From contig NZ_CP014327.1 of assembly GCF_000812665.2 (NCBI RefSeq), positions 1,149,001 through 1,213,000 on the forward strand: a DNA stretch of 64,000 bases. The letters run 5' to 3'. The stretch's first letter is position 1; every line of letters begins with the position of its first letter. Made by a program: the position numbers and the translations under genes. The notes beneath the pieces were generated by a model. That model had not been told where the DNA came from and did no database searches. It saw nothing but the letters and a program-made list of their open reading frames with translations. The DNA is from Falsihalocynthiibacter arcticus. Lineage in GTDB: Bacteria > Pseudomonadota > Alphaproteobacteria > Rhodobacterales > Rhodobacteraceae. This document shows, piece by piece, positions 19,240-28,879 of the stretch.

Positions 19240-19560
19240 ATGGCTACAGTTGCCGTAACCGACCAAACTTTTGACGCCGAAGTCCGCCAGTCTACCGTCC
19301 CTGTTGTTGTAGATTTTTGGGCGGAATGGTGTGGTCCATGTAAACAAATCGGCCCTGCTCTTGAGGAGCTTTCCGCCGAATACGGCGACAAAATCAAAGT
19401 CGTTAAAGTAAATGTCGATGAAAACCCACAGTCCCCCGGTCAAATGGGCGTGCGCGGGATTCCGGCATTGTTCCTGTTTAAAAACGGCGAAGTTTTCTCC
19501 AACAAAGTTGGCGCTGCCCCTAAAGCAGCATTGAAGAGCTGGATTGACGAAGCACTTTAA
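19240..19560 (+). CDS. trxA: Thioredoxin 1
   Basis: Cytoplasmic disulfide reductase, 106 aa, with the active site WCGPC at residues 30-34 and the cis-proline segment [13 protein letters not shown]. It serves ribonucleotide reductase, methionine sulfoxide reductase and other partners. An AGGAG ribosome site lies just upstream of the ATG. It follows addA after 59 nt and is ended by a hairpin terminator. Confidence 0.97.
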   Translation: MATVAVTDQTFDAEVRQSTVPVVVDFWAEWCGPCKQIGPALEELSAEYGDKIKVVKVNVDENPQSPGQMGVRGIPALFLFKNGEVFSNKVGAAPKAALKSWIDEAL

Positions 19561-19584
19561 GCCTTCTTGAATTCGAGTATTAAT

Positions 19585-19613
19585 TGGGCGTCCGTTTTGG
19601 GCGCCCATTTTCG
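19585..19613. terminator. Intrinsic terminator between trxA and the convergent gene
   Basis: TGGGCG, an 11-nt loop, then CGCCCA followed by TTTT. The minus strand carries a matching AAAATGGGCG side, so it may also serve the convergent gene ending at 19614. Confidence 0.6.
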
Positions 19614-20525
19614 TTAAAGTTCCCAGCCACTTTTTCGCATCGCGGCCAAAATGCGCGCTTCTGCATTCTCATTTCCCGCGTTGATCGCGGTTTTACGCAG
19701 AAACCACAGGAGATAGCTGTCATAACTCTGCGCGGGTTGGTGCACATGTCGAAACGCGGCCTCCAACCCAACGCGATCCACGTTTCCTGCGATGTGGTGA
19801 AAATCAATCTGGGCAAACAAAACCGCTGGCTTCTGCAGGAAAAACCCTTTTAGCGCGACCGATGAATTTTGGGTCACAACATAATCGCAGGACGCCAAAA
19901 GCGCGTCCGATGGCGTGTCGCTCAACTGAAACCGAGTGTGTTTACCTTCCAAGGCACGCAATGAGGCCATATCACCCTCTGAATAGGCCTCGTTGGGGTG
20001 CAGGCTGGCGATCACAGGGCGCGTTGCATCAGTGGCAAGTGTCCGTTTAATCATCTCAAGCGGCGAGCAGGATTGAAAGCTTCGGTGTTTCGAAATTTTA
20101 CCCTGCAATGGCATGAAAATATGCCCCTCACGGGTGACAGGCTGATCGCCAAAATGCCGCTTCCGCATCGAGTTTGCGAACGTTTTTGCCATGTTGGACT
20201 CTTGTTTGTCGGCGGGGTAAGGCATGTTTGCGACCCGAAAATTCCACCGTTCGGCAACTTTCTCAATGCGCCAAAATGGATAAAAATACGCCCGCCGAAG
20301 ATTGAGTGCGCGATCATGGAAGGGATCCTCCATATGAAACAGTGAATACCCTTGAAAACCCTGCGACGCATTTCTATTTTTGGCCGTGTTCAAATGGTAA
20401 TCAACCGATACCCCAACACTCGACATCGCTGTTTCAATGCGGTTCATGAGATTGTGGGCACCATTTTCAGCGCTTTTTTTTAAGCCCTCTTCGAGGAAGA
20501 TATGTAGCGTTTTCAAGGAGTCCAT
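19614..20525 (-). CDS. Capsule polysaccharide synthesis-like protein
   Basis: 303-aa soluble protein whose C-terminal half resembles the KpsS/LipB-type capsule glycosyltransferase-like family: KHRSFQSCSPLEMI, PVIASLHPNEAYS, and CDYVVTQNSSVALKGFFLQKPAVLF, the last matching the sugar-nucleotide-binding pattern of these enzymes. The start at ATG 20525 is preferred; a TTG 12 codons upstream also keeps the frame open. No export or ligase genes for capsule are near, so it stands as an orphan between trxA and hslV. The function is unproven: Kdo- or sugar-transfer to a surface glycan is only a guess from the fold. Confidence 0.6.
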   Translation of the reverse strand: MDSLKTLHIFLEEGLKKSAENGAHNLMNRIETAMSSVGVSVDYHLNTAKNRNASQGFQGYSLFHMEDPFHDRALNLRRAYFYPFWRIEKVAERWNFRVANMPYPADKQESNMAKTFANSMRKRHFGDQPVTREGHIFMPLQGKISKHRSFQSCSPLEMIKRTLATDATRPVIASLHPNEAYSEGDMASLRALEGKHTRFQLSDTPSDALLASCDYVVTQNSSVALKGFFLQKPAVLFAQIDFHHIAGNVDRVGLEAAFRHVHQPAQSYDSYLLWFLRKTAINAGNENAEARILAAMRKSGWEL

Positions 20526-20569
20526 GCTGCAGAACTTAGGTCGCCTTCGGAATATTTCCAAGCAAAGAA

Positions 20570-20598
20570 CTTGTGGGATAGCCCCTAGACGGCCATAT
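20570..20598 (+). promoter_or_regulatory. Probable heat-shock (RpoH) promoter of hslV
   Basis: CTTGTG, 15 nt, GGCCATAT, about 24 nt before the hslV ATG. This agrees with the sigma-32 pattern CTTGAA - N13-17 - CCCCATNT at the conserved CTTG and CCATAT parts. The hslVU operon is a classic RpoH target, which supports the reading. Confidence 0.55.
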
Positions 20599-20621
20599 AC
20601 CTAGAAACGACGAGGGGTTTT

Positions 20622-21182
20622 ATGTCAGACGATCAATTTCCAGGGTGGCACGGCACCACAATCATCGGTGTGAAAAAAGACGGTAAAGTTGTGATTGCGG
20701 GGGATGGACAAGTCAGTCTTGGGCCCACAGTTATCAAAGGGACTGCGCGCAAAGTGCGGCGTTTGTCGCCCGGCGGCCATGACGTTGTGGCTGGATTTGC
20801 TGGCTCTACGGCGGACGCGTTTACGCTTCTTGAACGGCTTGAGGCCAAACTCGAAGCAACCCCCGGACAATTGGCGCGTGCCAGTGTGGAATTGGCCAAG
20901 GATTGGCGCACCGACAAGTACCTACAGAAACTCGAAGCGATGCTAATCGTGACGGATGGTACCGATATTTTGGTTATCACGGGCGCGGGCGATGTTTTGG
21001 AGCCAGAACATAACGTAGCCGCCATTGGATCAGGTGGAAACTTTGCGCTCGCGGCTGCGCGAGCCTTGATGGATTCTGATCTGGACGCCGAAGCGATTGC
21101 GCGCAAGGCGATGTCTATCGCCGCCGATATTTGTGTTTATACCAACGGTAAGTTGACCGTTGAAACCATCGAAGCTGTATAA
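20622..21182 (+). CDS. hslV: ATP-dependent protease subunit HslV
   Basis: Proteasome-like peptidase of the HslVU (ClpQY) complex. The catalytic N-terminal threonine is exposed by processing after GWHG, giving [10 protein letters not shown] (Thr12 of the precursor). The catalytic Lys lies in GTARKVRRL, and [14 protein letters not shown] is the family signature. 186 aa. A strong GAGGGG ribosome site precedes the ATG and a likely RpoH promoter lies further upstream. Its stop codon is directly followed by the start of a membrane protein gene, and hslU comes after that. Confidence 0.97.
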   Translation: MSDDQFPGWHGTTIIGVKKDGKVVIAGDGQVSLGPTVIKGTARKVRRLSPGGHDVVAGFAGSTADAFTLLERLEAKLEATPGQLARASVELAKDWRTDKYLQKLEAMLIVTDGTDILVITGAGDVLEPEHNVAAIGSGGNFALAAARALMDSDLDAEAIARKAMSIAADICVYTNGKLTVETIEAV

Positions 21183-22259
21183 ATGGTCGAGTTGACCCTA
21201 GATGATGTGCGCGCCGCAGTAGCCGCTGGTGTCCTCAACGAAGTGCAAGCGTCGAAATTGATCACCATGGCCCAATCGCGTCAGGGCGTACGCAATTTCC
21301 TCTCCGGAGAAGACGAGCCGTTTGAGTTTTTCCGTGGCTTTTCTGAGATTTTTGTAACCGTCGGCTTGGGTCTATTGTTCTCGGGCCTGCTGGCGATCAC
21401 ATGGCTAATTGGCGGTGGGGTTTTCGTGCCGATAGTGGGCGTCGTCCTCACGGCACTTTTCGCGATCTACTTCACGAAAAAACGGCGCATGAGCCTGCCG
21501 AGTATCGCGTTATCTGCTGGATTTGGCTTGTTTCTGGCCATCTCGACGGTGACTTTCCTTGGAATTTCGGGAGCAACCACACCAAATGCGAGCCAAGGAT
21601 TAACGATTGGCCTTGTCGGCATGGTGGGCATGGCGTGGTATTTTTCCTACTTTAAACTGCCGTTTTCGATGTTCGTCCTTGGTGTTTTTGGAATTATCAG
21701 CGTCCTTTCTATTGCAGGAATAGTGTCTGACGACCGGCGCTTCATCTTTGATTTACCCACGTCGCTGTTTGATTTGGGCGCGGGATCAGCCATGGCCTAT
21801 GGCTCGCTTATCTTTGGTCTGCTTGCGTTTGCGGGTGGTATTTGGTTTGACCTCAAAGACCCCTACCGCATCAGCCGCTACGCCTCATCCGCCTTTTGGC
21901 TCCACATATTGGCCGCCCCTGCCCTTGTGAATGTGATCGCGCTATCACTCTTTAATCTAGGTGGGAGCTTGGGCGCATTGCTCACGGCTCTCGCTCTCGT
22001 GCTGGTAACATTATTGGCTTTGATCATCGACCGACGCTCTTTTTTGACCGCTGGAATTGGGTACATTGCGATCCTTATTTCCATGGCCATTCAAAATTCC
22101 TCGGACGGCGATATCTCTATCGTTGCTACTCTGCTGTTGCTTGGTGGCGGCATTACAATTCTCGGCACATGGTGGGTGCAAATCCGCGCAACACTCATGC
22201 AAAAGCTTCCCGATTTTCCCCTTAAAAACCGCTTTCCCCCCTACTCGGAGTCCGTATGA
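21183..22259 (+). CDS. Multi-pass membrane protein encoded between hslV and hslU
   Basis: 358-aa integral membrane protein with a soluble N-terminal segment of about 50 residues ([19 protein letters not shown], then [12 protein letters not shown]) and about nine to ten hydrophobic helices from residue 58 to 345. I do not recognise a family with a known job; the N-terminal part looks like a small helical domain. It starts with no gap after hslV (TAAATG) and overlaps hslU by 4 nt, so all three genes are translated from one message. This implies co-expression with a heat-shock protease. A role in membrane proteostasis is inference only. Confidence 0.7.
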   Translation: MVELTLDDVRAAVAAGVLNEVQASKLITMAQSRQGVRNFLSGEDEPFEFFRGFSEIFVTVGLGLLFSGLLAITWLIGGGVFVPIVGVVLTALFAIYFTKKRRMSLPSIALSAGFGLFLAISTVTFLGISGATTPNASQGLTIGLVGMVGMAWYFSYFKLPFSMFVLGVFGIISVLSIAGIVSDDRRFIFDLPTSLFDLGAGSAMAYGSLIFGLLAFAGGIWFDLKDPYRISRYASSAFWLHILAAPALVNVIALSLFNLGGSLGALLTALALVLVTLLALIIDRRSFLTAGIGYIAILISMAIQNSSDGDISIVATLLLLGGGITILGTWWVQIRATLMQKLPDFPLKNRFPPYSESV

Positions 22260-23563
22260 CCGACCTTACGCCCCGCGAAATTGTATCCGAACTTGACCGT
22301 TTTATCATCGGCCAGAGTGACGCCAAACGCGCCGTTGCCGTGGCGCTTCGCAGCCGCTGGCGCCGCAATCAGTTGTCGGACGATCTGCGCGATGAAGTTT
22401 ACCCTAAAAACATCCTGATGATTGGGCCAACTGGCGTCGGAAAGACCGAAATTTCCCGCCGCCTGGCAAAACTGGCGAAGGCTCCGTTCATTAAAATTGA
22501 GGCCACCAAATTCACTGAAGTTGGATACGTTGGCCGCGACGTGGAGCAAATAATCCGCGACCTCATGGATAGCGCTATTACTCAAACCCGTGATTTCATG
22601 CGCGAAGACGTCCGCGCAAAGGCCCGCGAAGCCGCAGAAGAGCGCGTGATCGAGGCCATTGCCGGCACCGATGCCCGTGAGCAAACCCGTGAGATGTTTC
22701 GCAAGAAACTTCGCTCCGGCGAGTTGGACGACACCATTATTGAACTCGAAGTCGCGGACACTTCGAACCCGATGCAAGGTCTCGACATTCCTGGACAACC
22801 GGGCGGTGGCGCGACAATGATGAACCTTGGCGATTTGTTCGGGAAAGCCATGGGCGGACGCACCACCCGCAAAAAATTGACTGTGGCCCAAAGCTTTGAA
22901 GTGCTTCTTGGTGAAGAGGCCGACAAGCTGCTGGATGATGAAATCGTGGTTAAACGCGCGCTCGAAAGCGTCGAAGAAAACGGTATCGTGTTTTTGGATG
23001 AAATTGACAAAGTCTGCGCACGCTCTGACGCGCGGGGCGCTGATGTTTCGCGCGAAGGCGTGCAACGCGATCTCTTGCCGCTAATCGAAGGCACCGTCGT
23101 TTCCACAAAACATGGCCCTGTTAGAACGGACCATATTTTATTTATCGCATCCGGTGCATTTCATGTGGCAAAACCCAGCGATCTTCTGCCAGAACTTCAA
23201 GGCCGCCTCCCTATTCGGGTTGAGTTACGCGCCCTAACCGAAGAAGATTTTGTACGTATTCTGACTGAAACCGAAAACGCACTAACCCTGCAATACACGG
23301 CTCTCATGGCGACCGAAAAAGTGAACGTGACCTTTGCCCCAGAGGGTATCGCTGCGCTTGCAAAAATCGCGGCGGAAGTGAACCGGACCATCGAAAACAT
23401 CGGGGCCCGCCGACTTTACACTGTTTTGGAGCGGGTTTTTGAGGAGCTTTCGTTTACGGCACCCGACCGAGCTGACGAACATATCGTGGTCGACGCCGAA
23501 TTCGTTGAACAACATCTTGGTGCGTTGGCAAAATCGACCGATATAAGTCGATACGTCCTCTAG
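22256..23563 (+). CDS. hslU: ATP-dependent protease ATPase subunit HslU
   Basis: AAA+ unfoldase that feeds substrates to HslV. Walker A is [11 protein letters not shown] (near residue 60), the pore loop GYVGRD follows, then the I domain (residues about 110-240), Walker [12 protein letters not shown], and the C-terminal sensor 2 and tail ending ISRYVL, the tail that docks in HslV. 435 aa, normal for the family. It overlaps the membrane protein gene by 4 nt. Confidence 0.97.
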   Translation: MTDLTPREIVSELDRFIIGQSDAKRAVAVALRSRWRRNQLSDDLRDEVYPKNILMIGPTGVGKTEISRRLAKLAKAPFIKIEATKFTEVGYVGRDVEQIIRDLMDSAITQTRDFMREDVRAKAREAAEERVIEAIAGTDAREQTREMFRKKLRSGELDDTIIELEVADTSNPMQGLDIPGQPGGGATMMNLGDLFGKAMGGRTTRKKLTVAQSFEVLLGEEADKLLDDEIVVKRALESVEENGIVFLDEIDKVCARSDARGADVSREGVQRDLLPLIEGTVVSTKHGPVRTDHILFIASGAFHVAKPSDLLPELQGRLPIRVELRALTEEDFVRILTETENALTLQYTALMATEKVNVTFAPEGIAALAKIAAEVNRTIENIGARRLYTVLERVFEELSFTAPDRADEHIVVDAEFVEQHLGALAKSTDISRYVL

Positions 23564-23582
23564 GACTAATAGGGTTAAAAAT

Positions 23583-24680
23583 ATGCGCGTTCTTTTTGCC
23601 TTATGGTTGGTCGTTTTGTCTGGTTGTGCAATTCAAAACGACCTGAGCTACACTGATCGCGCCGATGTGGGGGCCGTGGTGCCGATCTACGTGGGCACCA
23701 CGCGCAATCCTACCAACGATGGAACTTTCAACAGTTCACTCGCGGACGCCACCAATTACGTACGCTATGATGTATCCATTCCACCCCTGCATGAGCCGGG
23801 AAAAATTGAATGGCCATTGGGTAAAACACCTAATCCCGAAAAGAATTTTGCGGTTACTGCGAAATATACCTACGCGGACGACACTGCGTTCAAGGCATCC
23901 CTGCGTAAGCAGATTATAGAAAAATCGCCCGTAAAAAAGCGCGTGTATGTCTATGTACATGGTTTTTACAACACATTTGGCGACGGACTTTACCGGGCCG
24001 CTCAAATTTCCAACGATTTTTCGGTGAATGCTGTTGTTACGCATTTCGCATGGCCTAGCACCGGAAGCGCTTTTGGATACGCCCATGATCGCGATGCCGT
24101 TTTGACTGCGCGCGACAGCTTTCAGGAATTTCTCGAAACTGTAAAAGACGCGGGCGCATCTGAAATCGTTATTGTAGCGCACTCGCTCGGGGCCGCCCTC
24201 ACGATGGAAACCTTGCGCAGCATCGCCATTGAGGACGAAGGCGCAGTCACGCGTATGATCAAGGGGGTCGCCTTAATTGCCCCTGACCTCGATGTCGATT
24301 TATTCGTAAGTCAGGCGTCGCGCATTGGGAAACTTCCCGATTTCTTTGTGATTTTCACGTCCTCCCGTGACCGCGCCCTGCAACTCTCGGCGCGCGTGTC
24401 TGGCGAGACCGCTCGCCTCGGAAATATTCAGGATGTAACGCCAATCGCGCATTTGGAAACGGTTGTTTGGGATATCTCGGCTCTGGATGGAATTCAAAAG
24501 AGCAACCACTTGGCAGCCTTCGAAAATCCGGAAGCGCTTGAGTTTATTCAACTCATTCAAGGGCGTGAGGCCGTTCTTTCGGTAAGTGGGAAAACGCTTC
24601 CCGGCCCATTCCCAAGCGTTGCGATTTCAATCAACAACCTAACCCGCATCGTGCTGTCACCCGAGAGCGCTAACAATTAG
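23583..24680 (+). CDS. Lipoprotein alpha/beta hydrolase (DUF900 type)
   Basis: 365-aa predicted lipoprotein: a signal peptide (residues 1-14) ends in the lipobox LSGC, with the acylated Cys near residue 15. The mature part is an alpha/beta hydrolase of the DUF900 type, with KRVYVYVHGFYNTFGDG as the oxyanion-hole strand, IVIVAHSLGAALTME as the nucleophile elbow (GHSxG-type, here AHSLGA), and a late His in SNHLAAF. Substrate is unknown; esterase activity is plausible. It is 19 nt after hslU on the same strand and may be its last operon member. Confidence 0.77.
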   Translation: MRVLFALWLVVLSGCAIQNDLSYTDRADVGAVVPIYVGTTRNPTNDGTFNSSLADATNYVRYDVSIPPLHEPGKIEWPLGKTPNPEKNFAVTAKYTYADDTAFKASLRKQIIEKSPVKKRVYVYVHGFYNTFGDGLYRAAQISNDFSVNAVVTHFAWPSTGSAFGYAHDRDAVLTARDSFQEFLETVKDAGASEIVIVAHSLGAALTMETLRSIAIEDEGAVTRMIKGVALIAPDLDVDLFVSQASRIGKLPDFFVIFTSSRDRALQLSARVSGETARLGNIQDVTPIAHLETVVWDISALDGIQKSNHLAAFENPEALEFIQLIQGREAVLSVSGKTLPGPFPSVAISINNLTRIVLSPESANN

Positions 24681-24740
24681 GGCTTTTCGCTCCGCGATCT
24701 TTGCGCCACAAGGTAGGCTCCCTTACAGCAAAGTTATGGT

Positions 24741-25964
24741 ATGACTTACCCCTCTTTTTTACTGGCCAACGCCCGTTGGCTTTCCGCCGGATTTTTGATC
24801 GCATTTGTCTCAAGTTTCGGGCAAACTTATTTCATCGCAATTTTCGCGGGTTCAATACGCGCTGAATTTGATCTTTCTCATGGGGCTTGGGGTGGGATCT
24901 ATCTTATTGGAACGTCTGCTTCTGCCATCCTGATGGTTTGGGCGGGTGGTTTGGTAGACCGTTGGCGTATCCGTACTTTATGCGCGGGTATATTTGCACT
25001 GCTGGCGCTCGCATGCCTCGCGATGGCCACGGTTCCAAATGCGACAGCCCTCATCTTCGTGATCTTTGCTCTTCGTTTCACAGGTCAGGGCATGTTGGCG
25101 CACGCTGCAATGGTTTCAATGGCGCGCTGGTTCGTCGCAACGCGTGGGCGGGCCTTGGCGATTGCTTCGCTTGGCTTCAAAACGGGCGAGGCTGCGCTCC
25201 CGATTGTTTTCGTGCTCCTTATGACGTGGATGTCGTGGCGCGGATTGTGGGTTTTGGCTGCAGGCTTGACCTTTATCATTCTTCCAATTGTCCTTGCCCT
25301 CCTCAGTAACGAACGAACTCCACAATCCCTCGCCAAAATGGAACATTCCAAGGGGATGAATGGTATGGATTGGACGCGCAACCAAACGTTGAAACACTGG
25401 CTTTTTTGGCTGATGATCTTGGCGATTGCTGGGCCGCCCTGCTTCATAACCACCTTCTTTTTCCAGCAGGTGCACATTAGCGAAGTTAAAGGGTTTTCTC
25501 ATATTAGTTTTGTGGCACTTTTCCCCATTTTCACGGTCGTAAGCTCCCTTTCGATGATCGCCGCGGGTTGGGCGATTGACCGGTTTTCAACGCCCCGCAT
25601 CTTGGCCGTGTACCTCGTCCCGATGATCGTCGGATTTATCCTCGGTGCGCAAAGCGGCACCTTGTTTGAAATGGCGTTCGCTATGTCCTTTTTAGGGCTA
25701 TCCCAAGGGGCGGCGTCCGTGCTTTTGCCCGCGTTTTGGGCCGAGTTTTATGGCACGCGCAACCTTGGATCAATCAAAGCAATGGCGGCGGCCGTTATGG
25801 TTGCTGCATCGGCGATTGGGCCCGGATTGTCGGGGGTATTGATTGATCAAGGGATTGATTTTTCACAACAAATGATTGGAATTGCGATCTATTTTGTCGT
25901 CGCAATTGTAGGGGTATGGATCGGAATGTTCCGTGCCACACCTTTGTTATCTGTGGCGGCGTAG
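24741..25964 (+). CDS. Major facilitator superfamily transporter
   Basis: 407-aa inner-membrane protein with about 12 hydrophobic helices in two halves of six. The MFS loop motif is visible between helices 2 and 3 (GGLVDRWRIRTL). A second half-repeat has GWAIDRFSTPRIL. Substrate is not evident; the shape resembles monocarboxylate or oxalate:formate-type MFS carriers, but no diagnostic residue settles it. It is convergent with smr, overlapping by 18 nt. Confidence 0.8.
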   Translation: MTYPSFLLANARWLSAGFLIAFVSSFGQTYFIAIFAGSIRAEFDLSHGAWGGIYLIGTSASAILMVWAGGLVDRWRIRTLCAGIFALLALACLAMATVPNATALIFVIFALRFTGQGMLAHAAMVSMARWFVATRGRALAIASLGFKTGEAALPIVFVLLMTWMSWRGLWVLAAGLTFIILPIVLALLSNERTPQSLAKMEHSKGMNGMDWTRNQTLKHWLFWLMILAIAGPPCFITTFFFQQVHISEVKGFSHISFVALFPIFTVVSSLSMIAAGWAIDRFSTPRILAVYLVPMIVGFILGAQSGTLFEMAFAMSFLGLSQGAASVLLPAFWAEFYGTRNLGSIKAMAAAVMVAASAIGPGLSGVLIDQGIDFSQQMIGIAIYFVVAIVGVWIGMFRATPLLSVAA

Positions 25965-26543
25965 GTACACATAATAAGCACCACCGCCGCCATGTTTGAG
26001 ATGGGCTTCGCTGACTTGGAGCACGGCAGAGCGAAGGGGCGGCATCATCAACCACTGTGGTACTTGATGCTTTAGAACCCCATAGGGAACCGGAATTGGG
26101 CCGGGCTCGTCACGGTACTTGCCCTTGCCCGTCACAACCAAAACCAGACGTCTTCCATCGGCATATGCATCCAGAATAAACCGATTTAGGGCGGGGTGGG
26201 CGTTGGCCATGGTCATCCCGTGTAAATCCAGTTTTCCTTCGGGCGAGAGCCTGCCTTTTTTCATTTTTCCAAAGGTTTTGTGATCCATTTGAACGGGCGC
26301 TTGCGAAATACGGTCCGCGAGGCTTGGGAGCAGGTCATGCCCCTTAACATGCGGAATTGCCGTTTCTCCGATATGGAATGCCCGCAGCCCTGATTTGTTT
26401 ATTTTCAGCGGCTTTCGCGTGGGTTGCACGGTTTTGTCGCTCAACGATTGTGGTTGGCGGATGGGGTGAAGCGGATTGGTTTGAATGGCAACCGTTTGCC
26501 ACAGTTCTTCTTCATCCGGCCTTAAGCCGCGAGGTTTTTTCAT
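25947..26543 (-). CDS. Smr domain protein
   Basis: 198-aa protein with a C-terminal Smr (small MutS-related) domain: KLDLHGMTMANAHPALNRFI and LVVTGKGKYRDEPGPIPVPYGV, matching the family's LDLHG and TGKG motifs. Smr domains are nucleases acting on DNA or RNA. The N-terminal 90 residues are basic and poorly conserved. Its start overlaps the mltA stop by 4 nt; the pair mltA-smr downstream of the Tim44-like gene is common in Rhodobacterales. Biological role in this group is not established. Confidence 0.85.
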   Translation of the reverse strand: MKKPRGLRPDEEELWQTVAIQTNPLHPIRQPQSLSDKTVQPTRKPLKINKSGLRAFHIGETAIPHVKGHDLLPSLADRISQAPVQMDHKTFGKMKKGRLSPEGKLDLHGMTMANAHPALNRFILDAYADGRRLVLVVTGKGKYRDEPGPIPVPYGVLKHQVPQWLMMPPLRSAVLQVSEAHLKHGGGGAYYVYLRRHR

Positions 26544-27565
26544 TCTTGGGCTCCCTCCGGAGCCATGGCAAATGCCAGTTGAATAGGCATCAGAACAACC
26601 ATCCTGCCGCCATCTTTGGTTTGCCCTGCAATTTTCCCCGCAACGTCCCCCGTGCCAAAGAAAATATCTGCGCGTTGAGCACCTTTAATCGCTCCACCTT
26701 TATCTTGAGCGACCATTAGCCGCTGAAGGCTTGGACTGCCTGATTTTTCAATCCAAACTGGTGCACCTAGAGTAGTGTACAAAGGATCAACAGCCAAAGA
26801 TCGCATAGATGTAAGCGGACGGCTCATCGCGCCGTGCGGCCCCTTGTGCGACGGTAGGGACAGTTTGCGAAAAAAGACATACGAGGGGTTCGACCAAAGA
26901 ATCTGCTGCCCAAAACCTGGGTTTCGGCCAAACCAATCGCGAATCCGCGCAGCCGAAGCTTGGCTACGGGGTATAATCCCCTGATCAATCATTGTCTGAG
27001 CGATGGAGCGATTAGGGTGCCCGTTTTCGCCGCCATAGCCCAAGCGGATACTGCTTCCGTCGGTCAGGTTCACACGGCCAGACCCTTGAATTTGCAAGTA
27101 ATAAACATCGACCGGATTGTCGACCCACGCAATCTCAAGGCCGCGCAGCGCGCCAGTTTCATCTATCTGTTGGCGTGTGTAATTTATGTAGGGCTCTTGC
27201 GGTTTTCGGTACAACGGATAGCGATAAATACTGTCTGGAAACCGCGCGCCGTTTAATTCGGGCTCAAAATACCCCGTAAACAGGGTTGGAGTCCCGTTTT
27301 CAATTATTACGGGCCGAAAGAACAACTCAAAGAAAGCTTTTGCATCCGGATTGGATTGGGCAAACGCGCAAAGGCTGGCCCATTCCTGATCCTCCATCCG
27401 CGAACAGGTCCCTTGATACGCTTCAAGGGCAGCTTGGTGATTGTCCGTATGCCAGCCGGAAAGCGAATCAAACGACAGAACGCGCGCGGTCGCCTCGGCT
27501 GAAGCCTCAGAAACAACAAAGGGTGCCAAAAGCACCCCAAGTCCTATTTTTAGTCGCGATATCAC
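26540..27565 (-). CDS. mltA: Membrane-bound lytic murein transglycosylase A
   Basis: Peptidoglycan-cleaving lytic transglycosylase that releases anhydro-muropeptides. Signal peptide at residues 1-23 (ending SEASA) without a lipobox, so it is probably periplasmic rather than lipid-anchored. The MltA domain (LFTGYFEPELNG, then IQGSGRVNLTDG and RLGYGGENG) is followed by the 3D domain with catalytic Asp in DIFFGTGDVAGK. 341 aa. It lies between smr (overlap) and the Tim44-like gene (3 nt gap). It could generate the sugars recycled by AmgK/MurU. Confidence 0.93.
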   Translation of the reverse strand: MISRLKIGLGVLLAPFVVSEASAEATARVLSFDSLSGWHTDNHQAALEAYQGTCSRMEDQEWASLCAFAQSNPDAKAFFELFFRPVIIENGTPTLFTGYFEPELNGARFPDSIYRYPLYRKPQEPYINYTRQQIDETGALRGLEIAWVDNPVDVYYLQIQGSGRVNLTDGSSIRLGYGGENGHPNRSIAQTMIDQGIIPRSQASAARIRDWFGRNPGFGQQILWSNPSYVFFRKLSLPSHKGPHGAMSRPLTSMRSLAVDPLYTTLGAPVWIEKSGSPSLQRLMVAQDKGGAIKGAQRADIFFGTGDVAGKIAGQTKDGGRMVVLMPIQLAFAMAPEGAQE

Positions 27566-27568
27566 GCG

Positions 27569-28225
27569 TTATCCGCCCGTTTGTACAAGCTGCCAGTTGG
27601 GATCAGCGGCACCTAAGGTCCGAGCAAACGTCCAGACATCTTTCTGACGTTTCACTGTGGTCGCATCGCCCTCAACAATTTCACCCGAATTATCGCGTAC
27701 AATGGAGGTCAGTTCGCCAGTGAATTTAATCGTGACTTCACCAACTTTGCTTTTCGGATCAAATTCAGCGCCAACAAGCGCCAATTCACGCACACCGATG
27801 AACTGCGCTTCGATGGTCAAACCACGATCTTCGCGATCCGCGATAACATCGACAAAACTCTGATGAACGTCTTCAGAAAGATAAGGTGCAATATCGTCCA
27901 AATCCCCATGCTCAAAACCCATTAGAATCATTTCATACGCACCGCGTGCGCCGCCTAGAAACTCTGTAATCGAAAGATTTGGTTCAATCTTTTTCATTTG
28001 AGTGATCGCGGCGATTGTGTCGGCGTCGTCCGTGTGATCGACGATGTCGCGATCTGGCCCACCTTCAATCACCGAAAAAGTTGGCCCTTTGACAGCTTTC
28101 GGCGCAAGGGTGTCCTCGCGAGGGGGTTCAAACCCGTCGCGTGTCCCAAGCACATCTTTCAGCTTGAGAATTAAAAATATCGCGATTCCAGCCAATACCA
28201 GAAGTTGCAGTCCGCCACCGTTCAT
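27569..28225 (-). CDS. Tim44/TimA family membrane-anchored protein
   Basis: 218-aa protein with one N-terminal membrane helix (GLQLLVLAGIAIFLILKL) and a C-terminal Tim44-like domain (from about residue 75: ITEFLGGARGAYEMILMGF to the end). The family is the bacterial relative of the mitochondrial import motor anchor Tim44; in Caulobacter TimA is a membrane protein, but its role is not fully known. ATG 28225 is chosen for its GAGG ribosome site and because the membrane helix starts right after it. It is divergent from fxsA and leads the mltA-smr group. Confidence 0.87.
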   Translation of the reverse strand: MNGGGLQLLVLAGIAIFLILKLKDVLGTRDGFEPPREDTLAPKAVKGPTFSVIEGGPDRDIVDHTDDADTIAAITQMKKIEPNLSITEFLGGARGAYEMILMGFEHGDLDDIAPYLSEDVHQSFVDVIADREDRGLTIEAQFIGVRELALVGAEFDPKSKVGEVTIKFTGELTSIVRDNSGEIVEGDATTVKRQKDVWTFARTLGAADPNWQLVQTGG

Positions 28226-28333
28226 CGAAACCTCGTCCAAAATGGAAATAGTTGGAAACTTTCCTTGTGAGAACATATGTAAGGTACCGAAGCACTAGAA
28301 ACAACTGGTGCAAGCAAAGTCTTAGGGGGTCTT

Positions 28334-28819
28334 ATGTGGCTTTTAATCGCTTTTATCGCAATTCCGATAATTGAAATCACACTTTTTCTCGAAGTTGGCG
28401 GAATTATCGGGACATGGCCAACAGTTGGCATCGTAATTCTGACCGCTGTTGTAGGATCGTATTTGATGCGGGTGCAGGGTGCGATGGCGCTTTCGTCGCT
28501 TCAGGCGTCCTTTCAGGAGATGCGCGACCCCACGGTTCCGATTGCAAACGGCGCGATGATCTTGCTGGCCGGGGCGCTCCTCGTGACGCCTGGATTTTTC
28601 ACGGACAGTATCGGGATTTTGCTCCTGTTGCCGCCGTTTCGGGCTTTAGTGATCAAATTCGTCGGGTCCCGGATGAACGTTCAGAGCTTTAGCACGTCAG
28701 GCTTCTCAAACAATCCGCGCTACAAGTCCGACGAAGAGGGAGTTATTGACGGCGATTATGCGCGCGTTGAACCAGATGCGCCCCATATTGACCCGCCTTC
28801 AAACGGGACCAAGGATTGA
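28334..28819 (+). CDS. fxsA: FxsA family membrane protein
   Basis: 161-aa inner-membrane protein with three to four hydrophobic helices and the FxsA signature (IEITLFLEVGGIIGTW, then GSYLMRVQG and LVTPGFFTDSIGILLLLPP), followed by a charged cytoplasmic tail. In E. coli FxsA relieves F-plasmid exclusion of phage T7; the normal role is unclear. It precedes secB by 60 nt on the same strand. Confidence 0.9.
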   Translation: MWLLIAFIAIPIIEITLFLEVGGIIGTWPTVGIVILTAVVGSYLMRVQGAMALSSLQASFQEMRDPTVPIANGAMILLAGALLVTPGFFTDSIGILLLLPPFRALVIKFVGSRMNVQSFSTSGFSNNPRYKSDEEGVIDGDYARVEPDAPHIDPPSNGTKD

Positions 28820-28879
28820 GCGTCGCCCACCAACCTGATACATGAAATTAGAATTTACGATTTTTAGGAGAACTAAGGA

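Noticed and set aside
18484-19608. Minus-strand frames over addA and trxA
   Set aside because: Antisense shadows of two well-identified plus-strand genes.
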